A stretch of 34,679 bases of DNA from JAJZEO01 sp964350315. GTDB lineage: Bacteria; Chlamydiota; Chlamydiia; Chlamydiales; 2-12-FULL-49-11. The stretch lies in NCBI GenBank assembly GCA_964350315.1, contig CAYGJD010000015.1, positions 1-34,679 on the forward strand, written 5' to 3'. Below the pieces are notes generated by a model. That model searched no databases, was not told where the DNA came from, and worked only from the letters and a program-made list of their open reading frames with translations. Below are positions 23,205 to 30,766 of the stretch, piece after piece. Each line of letters begins with the position of its first letter. The first letter of the stretch is position 1. A program made the position numbers and the translations under genes.

Positions 23205-23504
23205 ATGGTTGAAATCAATCCATCAGCACCCAATCCGCACGATCCTAGCCATAAAGCAAACCCTCACGCCCCAGCCCCAAAGCCAATACAGGCAAATATA
23301 GTACCCCAAGGAAACAAACCTTTTCCGAAAACTGGCGGATGGGGAGCCTATAAGACATGGCTTGGTCCTAAGGGATATAAAGAATTTCAAGGCATGTTAT
23401 GCAAAAACATCTCCCATGAAATCAGCCAAGAAAAAGTTAAAGAACAAAAACGCAAAGAAGTCATGCGAAAATCAATTGATGGCGATACAGACATATACAA
23501 CTAA
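23205..23504 (+). CDS. Small proline-rich hypothetical protein upstream of rluD
   Basis: A 99-residue hydrophilic protein I do not recognise. Residues 5-50 are rich in Pro, Asn, Ala and His and look disordered; 50-70 contains GGWGAYKTWLGPKGYKEF, the only part that looks folded; the C-terminus is a charged helix rich in Lys and Glu. No signal peptide or membrane segment. Its stop shares one base with the rluD start (TAATG), so it is coupled to rluD. From memory a small gene of unknown function also lies just upstream of rluD in Chlamydia (CT657 position). A disordered N-terminus is seen in type III secreted proteins, but this is weak evidence. Confidence 0.68.
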   Translation: MVEINPSAPNPHDPSHKANPHAPAPKPIQANIVPQGNKPFPKTGGWGAYKTWLGPKGYKEFQGMLCKNISHEISQEKVKEQKRKEVMRKSIDGDTDIYN

Positions 23505-24457
23505 TGAAAGAAGAAACAATCACAATACAACCTTCAGAAGCTAAGACTCGTATAGACTCAGTCCTTAATGCGCGCTACCCTGATTTTTCAAGAAGTTACC
23601 TTCAATTTTTAATCGATAAGGGATTTGTCTCAACCAAAGATTGTAAGATCAAAAAGCGAGACAAACTCAAAGACGGCACAACCCTCAAGATCTCTTTTGC
23701 CCCTTCAAGTCCACTTCTCTTAGAGCCCGAGAAATTAGACCTTGATATCCTTTATGAGGATGATGCAATTATCGCTATCAACAAAAAAGCAGGTGTTGTC
23801 GTTCACCCAGGGGCTGGCAACAAATCAGGCACTCTTGTTGCAGGACTTCTATACTATTTAGGCACGCTTCCAGAAGTTGACGATGCTCTGAGACCTGGAA
23901 TCGTACACCGCCTTGACAAAGACACATCAGGTGTCATTATTGTTGCAAAAACAAGAGAAGCACACGCTAAGCTAGTCGACTCATTCAAAAATCGAGAAGT
24001 AAAAAAAACCTATCTTGTAATTACCCACTCAAGACCTGTTGCTACAGCAGCAAAACCCTCTTTAACAAAACATCTCAAAAGACAAGAGATGATTTCTATA
24101 AGAGTTGACGCCCCTATTGGCCGCCATCCAATTAAACGAGAAACAATGACGATTCGCCCAACTGATGGCAAAGAAGCGATCACAGACTTTACAGTCGTTA
24201 CAGCAGATCACAAATATGCTCACGTAATTGCAAAACCAATCACAGGAAGAACACACCAAATTAGAGTGCACCTTAAATCTCTTGGAACGCCCGTAGTTGG
24301 AGACAGGATTTATGGAAATGCAAAAGAGGGAGATCCAACACTTTGCTTACTTGCACATGAAATTACCTTTTCACACCCCATTACTAACCAAATATTAACT
24401 ATAACGGCCCCTATACCTGAGCATATTGAACAAAAATTGAAAAATCTAGATAAATAA
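23504..24457 (+). CDS. rluD: 23S rRNA pseudouridine synthase, RluD family
   Basis: Converts uridines of 23S rRNA helix 69 to pseudouridine (RluD type; RluA/RluC cannot be excluded from motifs alone). The product has 317 residues. An S4 RNA-binding domain (about 13-75) is followed by the synthase domain with HRLDKDTSGVI, catalytic Asp138, and GRTHQIRVHLKS near 248. The start overlaps the preceding stop (TAATG), and khpA follows after 46 bases. Matches the chlamydial order rluD-khpA (CT658-CT659 from memory). Confidence 0.92.
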   Translation: MKEETITIQPSEAKTRIDSVLNARYPDFSRSYLQFLIDKGFVSTKDCKIKKRDKLKDGTTLKISFAPSSPLLLEPEKLDLDILYEDDAIIAINKKAGVVVHPGAGNKSGTLVAGLLYYLGTLPEVDDALRPGIVHRLDKDTSGVIIVAKTREAHAKLVDSFKNREVKKTYLVITHSRPVATAAKPSLTKHLKRQEMISIRVDAPIGRHPIKRETMTIRPTDGKEAITDFTVVTADHKYAHVIAKPITGRTHQIRVHLKSLGTPVVGDRIYGNAKEGDPTLCLLAHEITFSHPITNQILTITAPIPEHIEQKLKNLDK

Positions 24458-24503
24458 CATCTAATTGTTTATTCTCGGGGGACCGTAAACCAAGGAACGA
24501 ACC

Positions 24504-24806
24504 ATGAAAGAATTTGTAGCTTACATTGTAAAAAATCTAGTTGATAATCCTGACAAAGTCAAAATCAACGAAATAGGTGGAACACAAACATTGATCATTG
24601 AACTTAGTGTAGAAAAATCTGATATTGGTAAAATTATCGGTAAACGCGGCAAGACTATTAATGCTATTCGTACACTACTTATGTCTGTTGCTAGCAGAAA
24701 TGGTCTTCGTGTAAATCTAGAGATCCTAGAAGAAGGCGACAATAACGCACACGAAAAAGAAGACACACATAGCGTTAAAGCTCCCCATGATGAGGAAGGA
24801 GAATAA
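24504..24806 (+). CDS. khpA: KH-domain RNA-binding protein KhpA
   Basis: A 100-residue protein with a single type II KH domain, of the KhpA/YlqC (UPF0109) family. The GKIIGKRGKTINAIR stretch holds the GxxG loop (GKRG, 46-49) that contacts RNA. The family binds rRNA and small RNAs, often with KhpB/Jag. The C-terminus (75-100) is a highly acidic, His- and Glu-rich tail, longer than in the minimal family members. AAGGA lies eight bases before the ATG, and a hairpin terminator follows. Confidence 0.93.
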   Translation: MKEFVAYIVKNLVDNPDKVKINEIGGTQTLIIELSVEKSDIGKIIGKRGKTINAIRTLLMSVASRNGLRVNLEILEEGDNNAHEKEDTHSVKAPHDEEGE

Positions 24807-24833
24807 TCTCTCCAAATCCCCTCTAAAAAATAC

Positions 24834-24885
24834 AAGCCATCTAATTTGGAACTTCACAGATCTAAATAGATGGCTTTTCTCTTTT
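24834..24885 (+). terminator. Likely terminator after khpA
   Basis: AAGCCATCT (24834-24842) pairs perfectly with AGATGGCTT (24868-24876), with a 25-base loop, followed by TTCTCTTTT. The T-tract is interrupted, so strength is uncertain. Confidence 0.6.
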
Positions 24886-24942
24886 CAGGCGACTTGAAAA
24901 CTTCCAAGCTAATTACAAATAAGAAATTCAATCTCACTTCGA

Positions 24943-27630
24943 TTAAAGGTGTGGGGAAATTTGACCTTTTCTTGAAACAAGCTTCTTCTGCGGAACTTTA
25001 AGAATCATTACATCTTTATCAAGCTTATGGTATGCCTTATCAAAAGGTCTCACTATAGCCTCTTCACAGATTTCTACTAGATCTTTTCTCTTTGAATGAA
25101 ACACCACTTCAAGGGCCTCATTCTCAAGCGGGTACGAATGAGTTAGGTTAGAAACGAATTTTTTAAATAAAGATTCTGCTCTGTTATCATTTTCAGGAAG
25201 CCAGAACCAAACTTCATCTTTATATGTCGGATTTTCAATTTTATCAGAGAAGAGCTCTTCTGCAGAAGAAATTGTCGATATCATAAAAATGAACAATTTT
25301 AAATCTAGATTTGCTTTATAGAGTTCTTTGCAACGATGTGTCCAAATTTTATTCAGCTCTGAACCTCTTCGATTGAATATCGAAGCATTTTTAATGAAAT
25401 GTTTGTGCTGGCCGACGCAAGCATATTGATTTAGAATCTTTGTGTCTTGGAAGAATGCAGAATCATAAGCACCTCTTTTTACAGTATCTGTTATAACCTC
25501 TTCAATCGCTGCTTCTTTTGCGCTACATGTCATGCTATAAATTGAATATAAATCCCGTGTCTGCAAGAGTTTTTTTGCTGTTTTTTGTACATAGTGTTTA
25601 TCTTCTTCTTCAATATTATCAAAGTTGACAACTTCAACTTCTTTATTCAACATAAGCGATTTCAAACGATTAATCAGAGAACACATTGTTTTAACATCGT
25701 ACCCTGTCACTTTTGTTAGCAAATCTGTATCATCTAAAATAGCATAAACACACTGAAGATACTCAAGAATCTCACGATCCTTAGAAACATAAAAATTGTT
25801 TCTTCGATTTTGCATGAAAGCTTCTTTTCGATTTAATAAACGTTGAAGGATGCGCATATTAGGTGAAAAGCTCAGGTCTTTAGCTACCACTTTTATCTGT
25901 TCCTCTACTTCTTCAAGAGTCATTCCACCTGTAGAGTATTGATCATTGATCTCCATGAGTAAATTTGCATAGATCGAATTACTCGATTGAGCATCCATCA
26001 CAATTCCAGTCGCAGGCTTCACTGTCTGAACATCACTTTTATGATGATCAACGTAACTAATCACCTCGATCTCGCTTCTTGCATCTGTTTCAAGCGGATT
26101 AGAAAAATCGTTCCAAGAAGCTGTCGCAAGAGATTTTTGTTTAATATCAGCTGCATGAATAACACCGAGGATAAATAAATCATCACCCTCTTTATAATTT
26201 ACCGTCAGATGAGAATAGTCATTCATTTGTTTTTGTATTTGATCGATCTCTGACAAATGACTTAAGTAATTAGCCTCAAGTCCCAAAACGTTTCTTTTTA
26301 CTTTATGTGCGATGTTAAGAGTATCAAAGTGACGCAACAATCTTTTATATTCATCTTTTTGACTGACCACAAGTTTTTGAATTTCTAAAAAGAGTAACCC
26401 ACGATTTTCAAGAACAAGCCCATCAGAGTTAAAAAATGGGCGCTGACTCAGTGAAGTTAATTCATTTTTCAACAGTCCAAAAGAAAATTCTTCTTCAAAA
26501 GCTGTAAGCAATTCTAAATAGGTACAAGAAAAACCCTTTTTTACACCAACTACCATTTTCAAAAACTTATCTAACGCTTTTCTATGGTCTGAAGAAAACT
26601 CCACTGAACAACTACAGTCTGCAAATTTTGTTGATAGAATTCTTTTTGAAAAATTCTCAAGATCAAGCTTTTTTAAATCTGGTTTAGCAAAAAGAGAGAT
26701 CAATCCAATATGGAAAGAATTTTGATGATCTGTAATCATGCGCCAAAAACGAGCAACAATTGATTGGACTTGATCAACATCCATGTCACGCCAATCACTA
26801 AGATNNNNNNNNNNNNNNNNNNNNNNNNNNNNNNNNNNNNNNNNNNNNNNNNNNNNNNNNNNNNNNNNNNNNNNNNNNNNNNNNNNNNNNNNNNNNNNNN
26901 NNNNATTTTTCGATCTTGCGTGATCTACATCATAAACAAGCTCTGAAAGACCTTTCTTTTCAAAATTCGCTTGGGTTAGTAAATCAAGACTTGAGATTTG
27001 GACATGCTTATCAGAGCATGATAAAACATTAAAAACATCCTTTCCAAATGCTTTTTTAAAAATGAAATCAATGTCTGTTGAAGACTGAGGTGGGCCTCCT
27101 GGAACAATCCAATGGTGACGAGAACTTGCAATTCTCGATCCAAACGCTGCAAGAAAACAATGAAATGATGCTACAATTGTATCTAAATCAGGAGAAAAAT
27201 GAGCAAAAGAAAAATGCGGTCCCTTATAGCGATTTCCCAAACCTAGCGGGAAAATCTTTTGATACGCCCTTCTTGGGATGTGCTTTCCTACGATTTTTGC
27301 TCGAACCAGATTTTGTTCTTCTTCACTTAAACCTGAAAAATGATTGAGCCAAAACTCAAAACTTCCAATGACATAGGTTGGAACAATTTCTCTAACGCGA
27401 GTAATATATGCTACAACTTTTGGAAGCAAATAAACTTCACCGTCACTCTCTTGAATTTGTTCTAATAAAGTGCGATTTACTTTTTCATGCTTATCAAAAA
27501 CACTTAATTTACGAAATTGTGCGCATTCTATTTCTTTATAGGCCTTTTCGGTAAAATCTTGTGGGATAAAATCGACAGATCCTAAGTACTTTCCAGAAAA
27601 ATGAATATACTGATCTTGCTCTTTATTCAT
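24943..27630 (-). CDS. Very large DHH-family (family II pyrophosphatase-like) protein, interrupted by an assembly gap
   Basis: Roughly 895 residues if the 100-base N gap is taken at face value. Several stretches recall family II inorganic pyrophosphatases and other DHH phosphoesterases: HFSPDLDTIVAS (144-155) resembles the H-x-N-P-D-x-D metal motif, YVDHHKSD (526-533) the DHH motif, and AILDDTDLLTKVTG the 'SDTLLFKSPT' segment after it. Known family II enzymes have about 310 residues, with the first two motifs much closer; here some 380 residues separate them. A metal-dependent phosphohydrolase fold is plausible but the substrate is not. AAGGA lies ten bases before the ATG. The gap starts after codon 242. 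The frame resumes on the far side, though the true gap length is unknown. Confidence 0.72.
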   Translation of the reverse strand: MNKEQDQYIHFSGKYLGSVDFIPQDFTEKAYKEIECAQFRKLSVFDKHEKVNRTLLEQIQESDGEVYLLPKVVAYITRVREIVPTYVIGSFEFWLNHFSGLSEEEQNLVRAKIVGKHIPRRAYQKIFPLGLGNRYKGPHFSFAHFSPDLDTIVASFHCFLAAFGSRIASSRHHWIVPGGPPQSSTDIDFIFKKAFGKDVFNVLSCSDKHVQISSLDLLTQANFEKKGLSELVYDVDHARSKNXXXXXXXXXXXXXXXXXXXXXXXXXXXXXXXXXXLSDWRDMDVDQVQSIVARFWRMITDHQNSFHIGLISLFAKPDLKKLDLENFSKRILSTKFADCSCSVEFSSDHRKALDKFLKMVVGVKKGFSCTYLELLTAFEEEFSFGLLKNELTSLSQRPFFNSDGLVLENRGLLFLEIQKLVVSQKDEYKRLLRHFDTLNIAHKVKRNVLGLEANYLSHLSEIDQIQKQMNDYSHLTVNYKEGDDLFILGVIHAADIKQKSLATASWNDFSNPLETDARSEIEVISYVDHHKSDVQTVKPATGIVMDAQSSNSIYANLLMEINDQYSTGGMTLEEVEEQIKVVAKDLSFSPNMRILQRLLNRKEAFMQNRRNNFYVSKDREILEYLQCVYAILDDTDLLTKVTGYDVKTMCSLINRLKSLMLNKEVEVVNFDNIEEEDKHYVQKTAKKLLQTRDLYSIYSMTCSAKEAAIEEVITDTVKRGAYDSAFFQDTKILNQYACVGQHKHFIKNASIFNRRGSELNKIWTHRCKELYKANLDLKLFIFMISTISSAEELFSDKIENPTYKDEVWFWLPENDNRAESLFKKFVSNLTHSYPLENEALEVVFHSKRKDLVEICEEAIVRPFDKAYHKLDKDVMILKVPQKKLVSRKGQISPHL
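26805..26904. other. Assembly gap (100 N)
   Basis: Exactly 100 undetermined bases inside the DHH-like gene. A round 100 usually marks a scaffold join of unknown size, so the encoded protein may be longer or shorter here. Confidence 0.99.
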
Positions 27631-27665
27631 CGTTTTTCAATCCTTCACTCATACAATTGGAGCCA

Positions 27666-27693
27666 ATTATATATCAATATTCTATACATACAA
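27666..27693 (-). promoter_or_regulatory. Likely promoter of the DHH-like gene
   Basis: On the minus strand TTGTAT (27693-27688), a 16-base spacer and a perfect TATAAT (27671-27666). Initiation near 27659 leaves a leader of about 30 bases. Confidence 0.45.
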
Positions 27694-27783
27694 CAGAGAA
27701 AAGTTTCGAGCAATGAATCTTCTACATCAAATGATCCAATCTACAAGGCAATAACACAGCTCTATTCCCCCCCATTTTAGGAG

Positions 27784-28116
27784 CTAGTCGCCAGAATCAT
27801 TCGCATAACATTTGTCATTTACTTGATTAGCTCGCTCTAGATAGCTCTTCATTATTTCTAAATACTCAGGAGGAACCCCTACCTTTTGGTCTAATATAGT
27901 GCATATCCCTTTTAATCTATCTACCAAACTCATAGCTTCTCGATGAGTCTGAGCCTGGTATATTCCATTAGCTGCAACTTCCTCAATTCTTTGCAAAGCC
28001 ACATCAATACTAAAGATATAGCTGACAATTCTATCTATTGCCTCTTCGCTCATTGCTTCATCAAGATCTATAGAGCCTAGATTGGCTTCGTTGAGCCCAC
28101 TACCTACTGATTCCAT
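27784..28116 (-). CDS. Hypothetical helical protein (second of a coupled pair)
   Basis: A 110-residue acidic, probably all-helical protein without cysteine pairs, signal peptide or membrane segment. I recognise no domain. Hydrophobic spacing in 25-75 (IDRIVSYIFSIDVALQRIEE, then REAMSLVDRLKGI) suggests amphipathic helices. The start overlaps the upstream stop by one base (TAATG), and GAGG sits just before that junction, so its translation should be coupled to the preceding gene. The short C-terminal tail is Asp-rich. Confidence 0.6.
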   Translation of the reverse strand: MESVGSGLNEANLGSIDLDEAMSEEAIDRIVSYIFSIDVALQRIEEVAANGIYQAQTHREAMSLVDRLKGICTILDQKVGVPPEYLEIMKSYLERANQVNDKCYANDSGD

Positions 28117-28484
28117 TACCTCATCCCCCGTAACACTTTCATTATTTTAGGAAAATCAATCCTAGATTCCCGGTTTTTTTGCTCGCGATCAAGACTTTGC
28201 ACATGTAAGACATAACTTGAAACAACAGCTAGAGCCGGAGCCAATGCTTCTGAAGTAGAAATAGTCAAAAGCCTAAATGTTTTTTCAATTTTCAGTAATT
28301 TAGCTAACTCAAGATGAAGCGAAGGACACCATAAGGGAGAACGAGATACGGCACTATCTATCTTTATTTTAATCGCGCAAAAACGATGTCTTATTTGGTA
28401 GAATGTTTCTACTTCTATTTGAGTTGTGTTATCGAGCTCTTCTTGTGTATGAACAACGCTATATCTGTCACTCATCAGATACAT
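28116..28484 (-). CDS. Hypothetical helical protein (first of a coupled pair)
   Basis: A 122-residue basic protein, mainly helical by pattern, with two cysteines and no membrane segment. No family recognised. The ATG at 28484 has AAAGGA close upstream; a second ATG at 28475 is possible. It lies 38 bases downstream of the tRNA-Arg, so both may come from one transcript. It is basic where the partner is acidic, which would suit a two-protein complex, but this is only an inference. Confidence 0.6.
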   Translation of the reverse strand: MYLMSDRYSVVHTQEELDNTTQIEVETFYQIRHRFCAIKIKIDSAVSRSPLWCPSLHLELAKLLKIEKTFRLLTISTSEALAPALAVVSSYVLHVQSLDREQKNRESRIDFPKIMKVLRGMR

Positions 28485-28522
28485 ATTTATCCTTTAGTGC
28501 CATTTTCAAAAGAACGTAAAAT

Positions 28523-28595
28523 CGGATCGGGTAGGACTCGAACCTACGACCACCCGCTTAGAAGGCGGGTGCTCTATCCACTGAGCTACCGATCC
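28523..28595 (-). tRNA. tRNA-Arg (anticodon TCT)
   Basis: Complete 73-base cloverleaf on the minus strand. GGATCGG pairs with CCGATCC, discriminator G. The anticodon loop CTTCTAA gives TCT, reading AGA/AGG. The T-loop is TTCGAGT, and CCA is not encoded. From memory a tRNA-Arg also lies near kdsA in Chlamydia. Confidence 0.95.
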
Positions 28596-28721
28596 GTGCT
28601 GTGGAATAAGTTGTATAACTTTACAGAAAGCCTGTGTTGAAAGCAACCTCAAATTTTCTTTCTTTCTACGCTTTTCTTTGTTAAACTCAAAAATTGGACT
28701 AAACCTACAGGGAATAAGCAT

Positions 28722-29372
28722 TTGGACAATCCACTAAATATCATGCTAATTGGTGCTTCTGGCAAACTCGCTAAAGAAATCGAGTCGGTCGCAAAAGATC
28801 TTCCCACCTTCCATATTACAGAAAGAGTCACAAGATCGTCCCCTCATTTGTCTAATCTCACAAATGCAGACATCGTTCTAGACGCCTCATCACCAGAGGC
28901 TCTTGAAAAAAACTTGAAAAAGATCGTCGATTCAAAAAAACCTTTGGTCATTGCCTCGACTGGACATTCAGAAGAATCGATAAAACAGATCCATGAAGCA
29001 TCAAAGCATATCCCTATTCTTCTATGTGCAAATCTCGCTCCAGGAATCATTGCAATAAATAAAATGATCGAGTCTCTTCCCGAAGCAAAAAATGTTGAAA
29101 TTAAAGAAACTCACCACGCATCGAAAAAAGATGCGCCAAGTGGAACAGCCAAAAAACTTGCTAAACTTGCAGGCCTAGATGAGAACTCAATTGCAGTTGT
29201 CAGAGAAGGCTCCGTAATCGGCCACCATTGGATTAAACTTGATCTAGAAGATGAAACCATTGAGGTCTCACACAAAGCTCTATCTCGAACGGCTTTTGCA
29301 AAAGGCGCTCTCCTTGCCTGCCAATTCCTTTCGAAAAAAGGCAAAGGATTGTATACTTCCTACCATGATTGA
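28722..29372 (+). CDS. dapB: 4-hydroxy-tetrahydrodipicolinate reductase
   Basis: Reduces the dihydrodipicolinate precursor in the pathway to meso-diaminopimelate and lysine, needed for peptidoglycan. The N-terminus has the dinucleotide-binding IMLIGASGKLAKEI. The substrate-binding motif ETHHASKKDAPSGTAK (about 126-141) is intact, with the catalytic His pair and Lys. I use the TTG at 28722 (216 residues) because the first beta strand would be cut by the ATG at 28743, and CAGGGA lies about nine bases upstream. At 216 residues it is shorter than the usual 240-270. Its end overlaps kdsA by eight bases. In Chlamydiaceae dapB sits with other lysine genes; here it heads the kdsA-lpt operon. Confidence 0.9.
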   Translation: MDNPLNIMLIGASGKLAKEIESVAKDLPTFHITERVTRSSPHLSNLTNADIVLDASSPEALEKNLKKIVDSKKPLVIASTGHSEESIKQIHEASKHIPILLCANLAPGIIAINKMIESLPEAKNVEIKETHHASKKDAPSGTAKKLAKLAGLDENSIAVVREGSVIGHHWIKLDLEDETIEVSHKALSRTAFAKGALLACQFLSKKGKGLYTSYHD

Positions 29373-30198
29373 AATTAAAGACATCAAAATTCAAGAAAAT
29401 GGCCCTCTTGTATTCATCCTTGGCCCATGTGTCATCGAGTCAGAAGAGCTTGCAATGAGAACAGCAGAGCATCTTGTTGAAAATTGCAAACACCCTTTTA
29501 TTTACAAATCAAGCTTCGATAAAGCAAATCGTTCATCGATTCACTCTTTTCGAGGACCTGGGATGGATGAAGGATTGCGTATTTTACAAAAAATAAAAGA
29601 AACATTCAACATTCCAGTTACAACAGACATTCATCTACCCGAACAAGCCTATCCGGTATCACAAGTCGTTGATTTAATCCAAATACCTGCATTTCTCTGT
29701 CGCCAAACAGACCTTCTTGTGGCCTCAGCAAAAACAGGCATCCCTCTCAATATTAAAAAAGGACAATTTGTATCACCGACAGACATGCGACATGTAGTTA
29801 ACAAAGTGAAAGAATCTGGAGGACAGGATATTATCCTAACTGACCGTGGAGCCTCTTTTGGATACAATAATCTTGTAAGCGACATGCGTGCTATTCCAAT
29901 TATGAAAGACCTTGGTGTTTCTGTCTGTTATGATGCAACACACTCTTTACAACTACCTGGCGGCATGAAACAAGAATCTGGGGGGGAGAGACGATTTCTT
30001 CCTTATTTATCAAGAGCAGCCGTAGCAGCTGGTGCTGATCTTATATTCATGGAAACGCATCCTAATCCAGAAACCGCAAAATGTGATTCAGCAACCCAAA
30101 TGCCCTTGAACGAAATTTTTCCATTACTTGACGCACTAACACATCTTCATCAAGAGGTTAAAAAGCACACATATGTGGCACCGAGCAAATGTTCTTAA
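29365..30198 (+). CDS. kdsA: 3-deoxy-8-phosphooctulonate synthase (KDO8P synthase)
   Basis: Condenses phosphoenolpyruvate with arabinose 5-phosphate to KDO 8-phosphate, the precursor of the KDO core of chlamydial LPS. The start is the ATG at 29365 (277 residues), overlapping the dapB stop; the frame is open further upstream but those codons lie in dapB. Motifs in order are LGPCVIES, YKSSFDKANRSS, TTDIHLPEQ, IPAFLCRQTDLL, NIKKGQFVSP, LTDRGASFGYNNLVSDMRA, YDATHSLQLPGG and METHPNP. The Cys in LGPCVIES is the position that marks metal-dependent KDO8P synthases. Length is normal. Confidence 0.96.
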   Translation: MIEIKDIKIQENGPLVFILGPCVIESEELAMRTAEHLVENCKHPFIYKSSFDKANRSSIHSFRGPGMDEGLRILQKIKETFNIPVTTDIHLPEQAYPVSQVVDLIQIPAFLCRQTDLLVASAKTGIPLNIKKGQFVSPTDMRHVVNKVKESGGQDIILTDRGASFGYNNLVSDMRAIPIMKDLGVSVCYDATHSLQLPGGMKQESGGERRFLPYLSRAAVAAGADLIFMETHPNPETAKCDSATQMPLNEIFPLLDALTHLHQEVKKHTYVAPSKCS

Positions 30199-30766
30199 TT
30201 TACTACTTCTTTCGATTTTTGCTTTGATTTCGATTACAGTTGTAAGCTTAACGCATTTTTCCCCTACTCCTACAAATACGGCTTCATCTATTTTTGAAAA
30301 CGAAAAGATCCCTGATTCTATCATACAAACTGCTCAAGAGAGTACAAAAGATCTGTGGGTGAATAAAAATGGAAAAAGATTTCACTACCACCTAGAAAGC
30401 CCAATTTCTCGGATTATTTTGAAACACGAAGAAGATGGCACTGAAATAATCGAAGAGATGGAGGACATGCGCCTTTGGATTCAAGACCGAATCGTAACCT
30501 CTCCAAGACCTCTCCAAGAAATTCGTTTTATTCAATCCCCTCTCTCAACTTTTCACTTTTCAAATCAAGAGCTAAAGACACAAAAAAGTTTTATCGCACT
30601 CTATACAACACCTGGCAAAGACCTCTCACTTCATCTAAAACCTGAACTCGTTTCCTTAAGAGGAAGGGCTGATACATTTGATATATCTGTAGACAACGAT
30701 GGAGTAAAATTTTCTGCGAAGGGTTTTACCGCACAAATCAATGAACCGGGAAAGATCAATGAATAA
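30173..30766 (+). CDS. lptC: LptC-like LPS export protein
   Basis: A 197-residue protein with one N-terminal transmembrane helix (about 7-27) and a periplasmic beta-rich domain. LptC links the inner-membrane LptB2FG exporter to LptA. Identity rests mainly on context and topology: it overlaps kdsA by 26 bases and lptA by 8, with lptB after that; direct sequence similarity to LptC is weak. It occupies the CT654 position between kdsA and lptB. The ATG at 30173 has only a distant AGAGG, so translation may depend on coupling to kdsA. Confidence 0.72.
   Translation: MWHRANVLNLLLLSIFALISITVVSLTHFSPTPTNTASSIFENEKIPDSIIQTAQESTKDLWVNKNGKRFHYHLESPISRIILKHEEDGTEIIEEMEDMRLWIQDRIVTSPRPLQEIRFIQSPLSTFHFSNQELKTQKSFIALYTTPGKDLSLHLKPELVSLRGRADTFDISVDNDGVKFSAKGFTAQINEPGKINE

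Noticed and set aside
23159..23233. Longer N-terminus for recX
   Set aside because: The hydrophobic extension would overlap the divergent gene at 23205 and has no counterpart in RecX.
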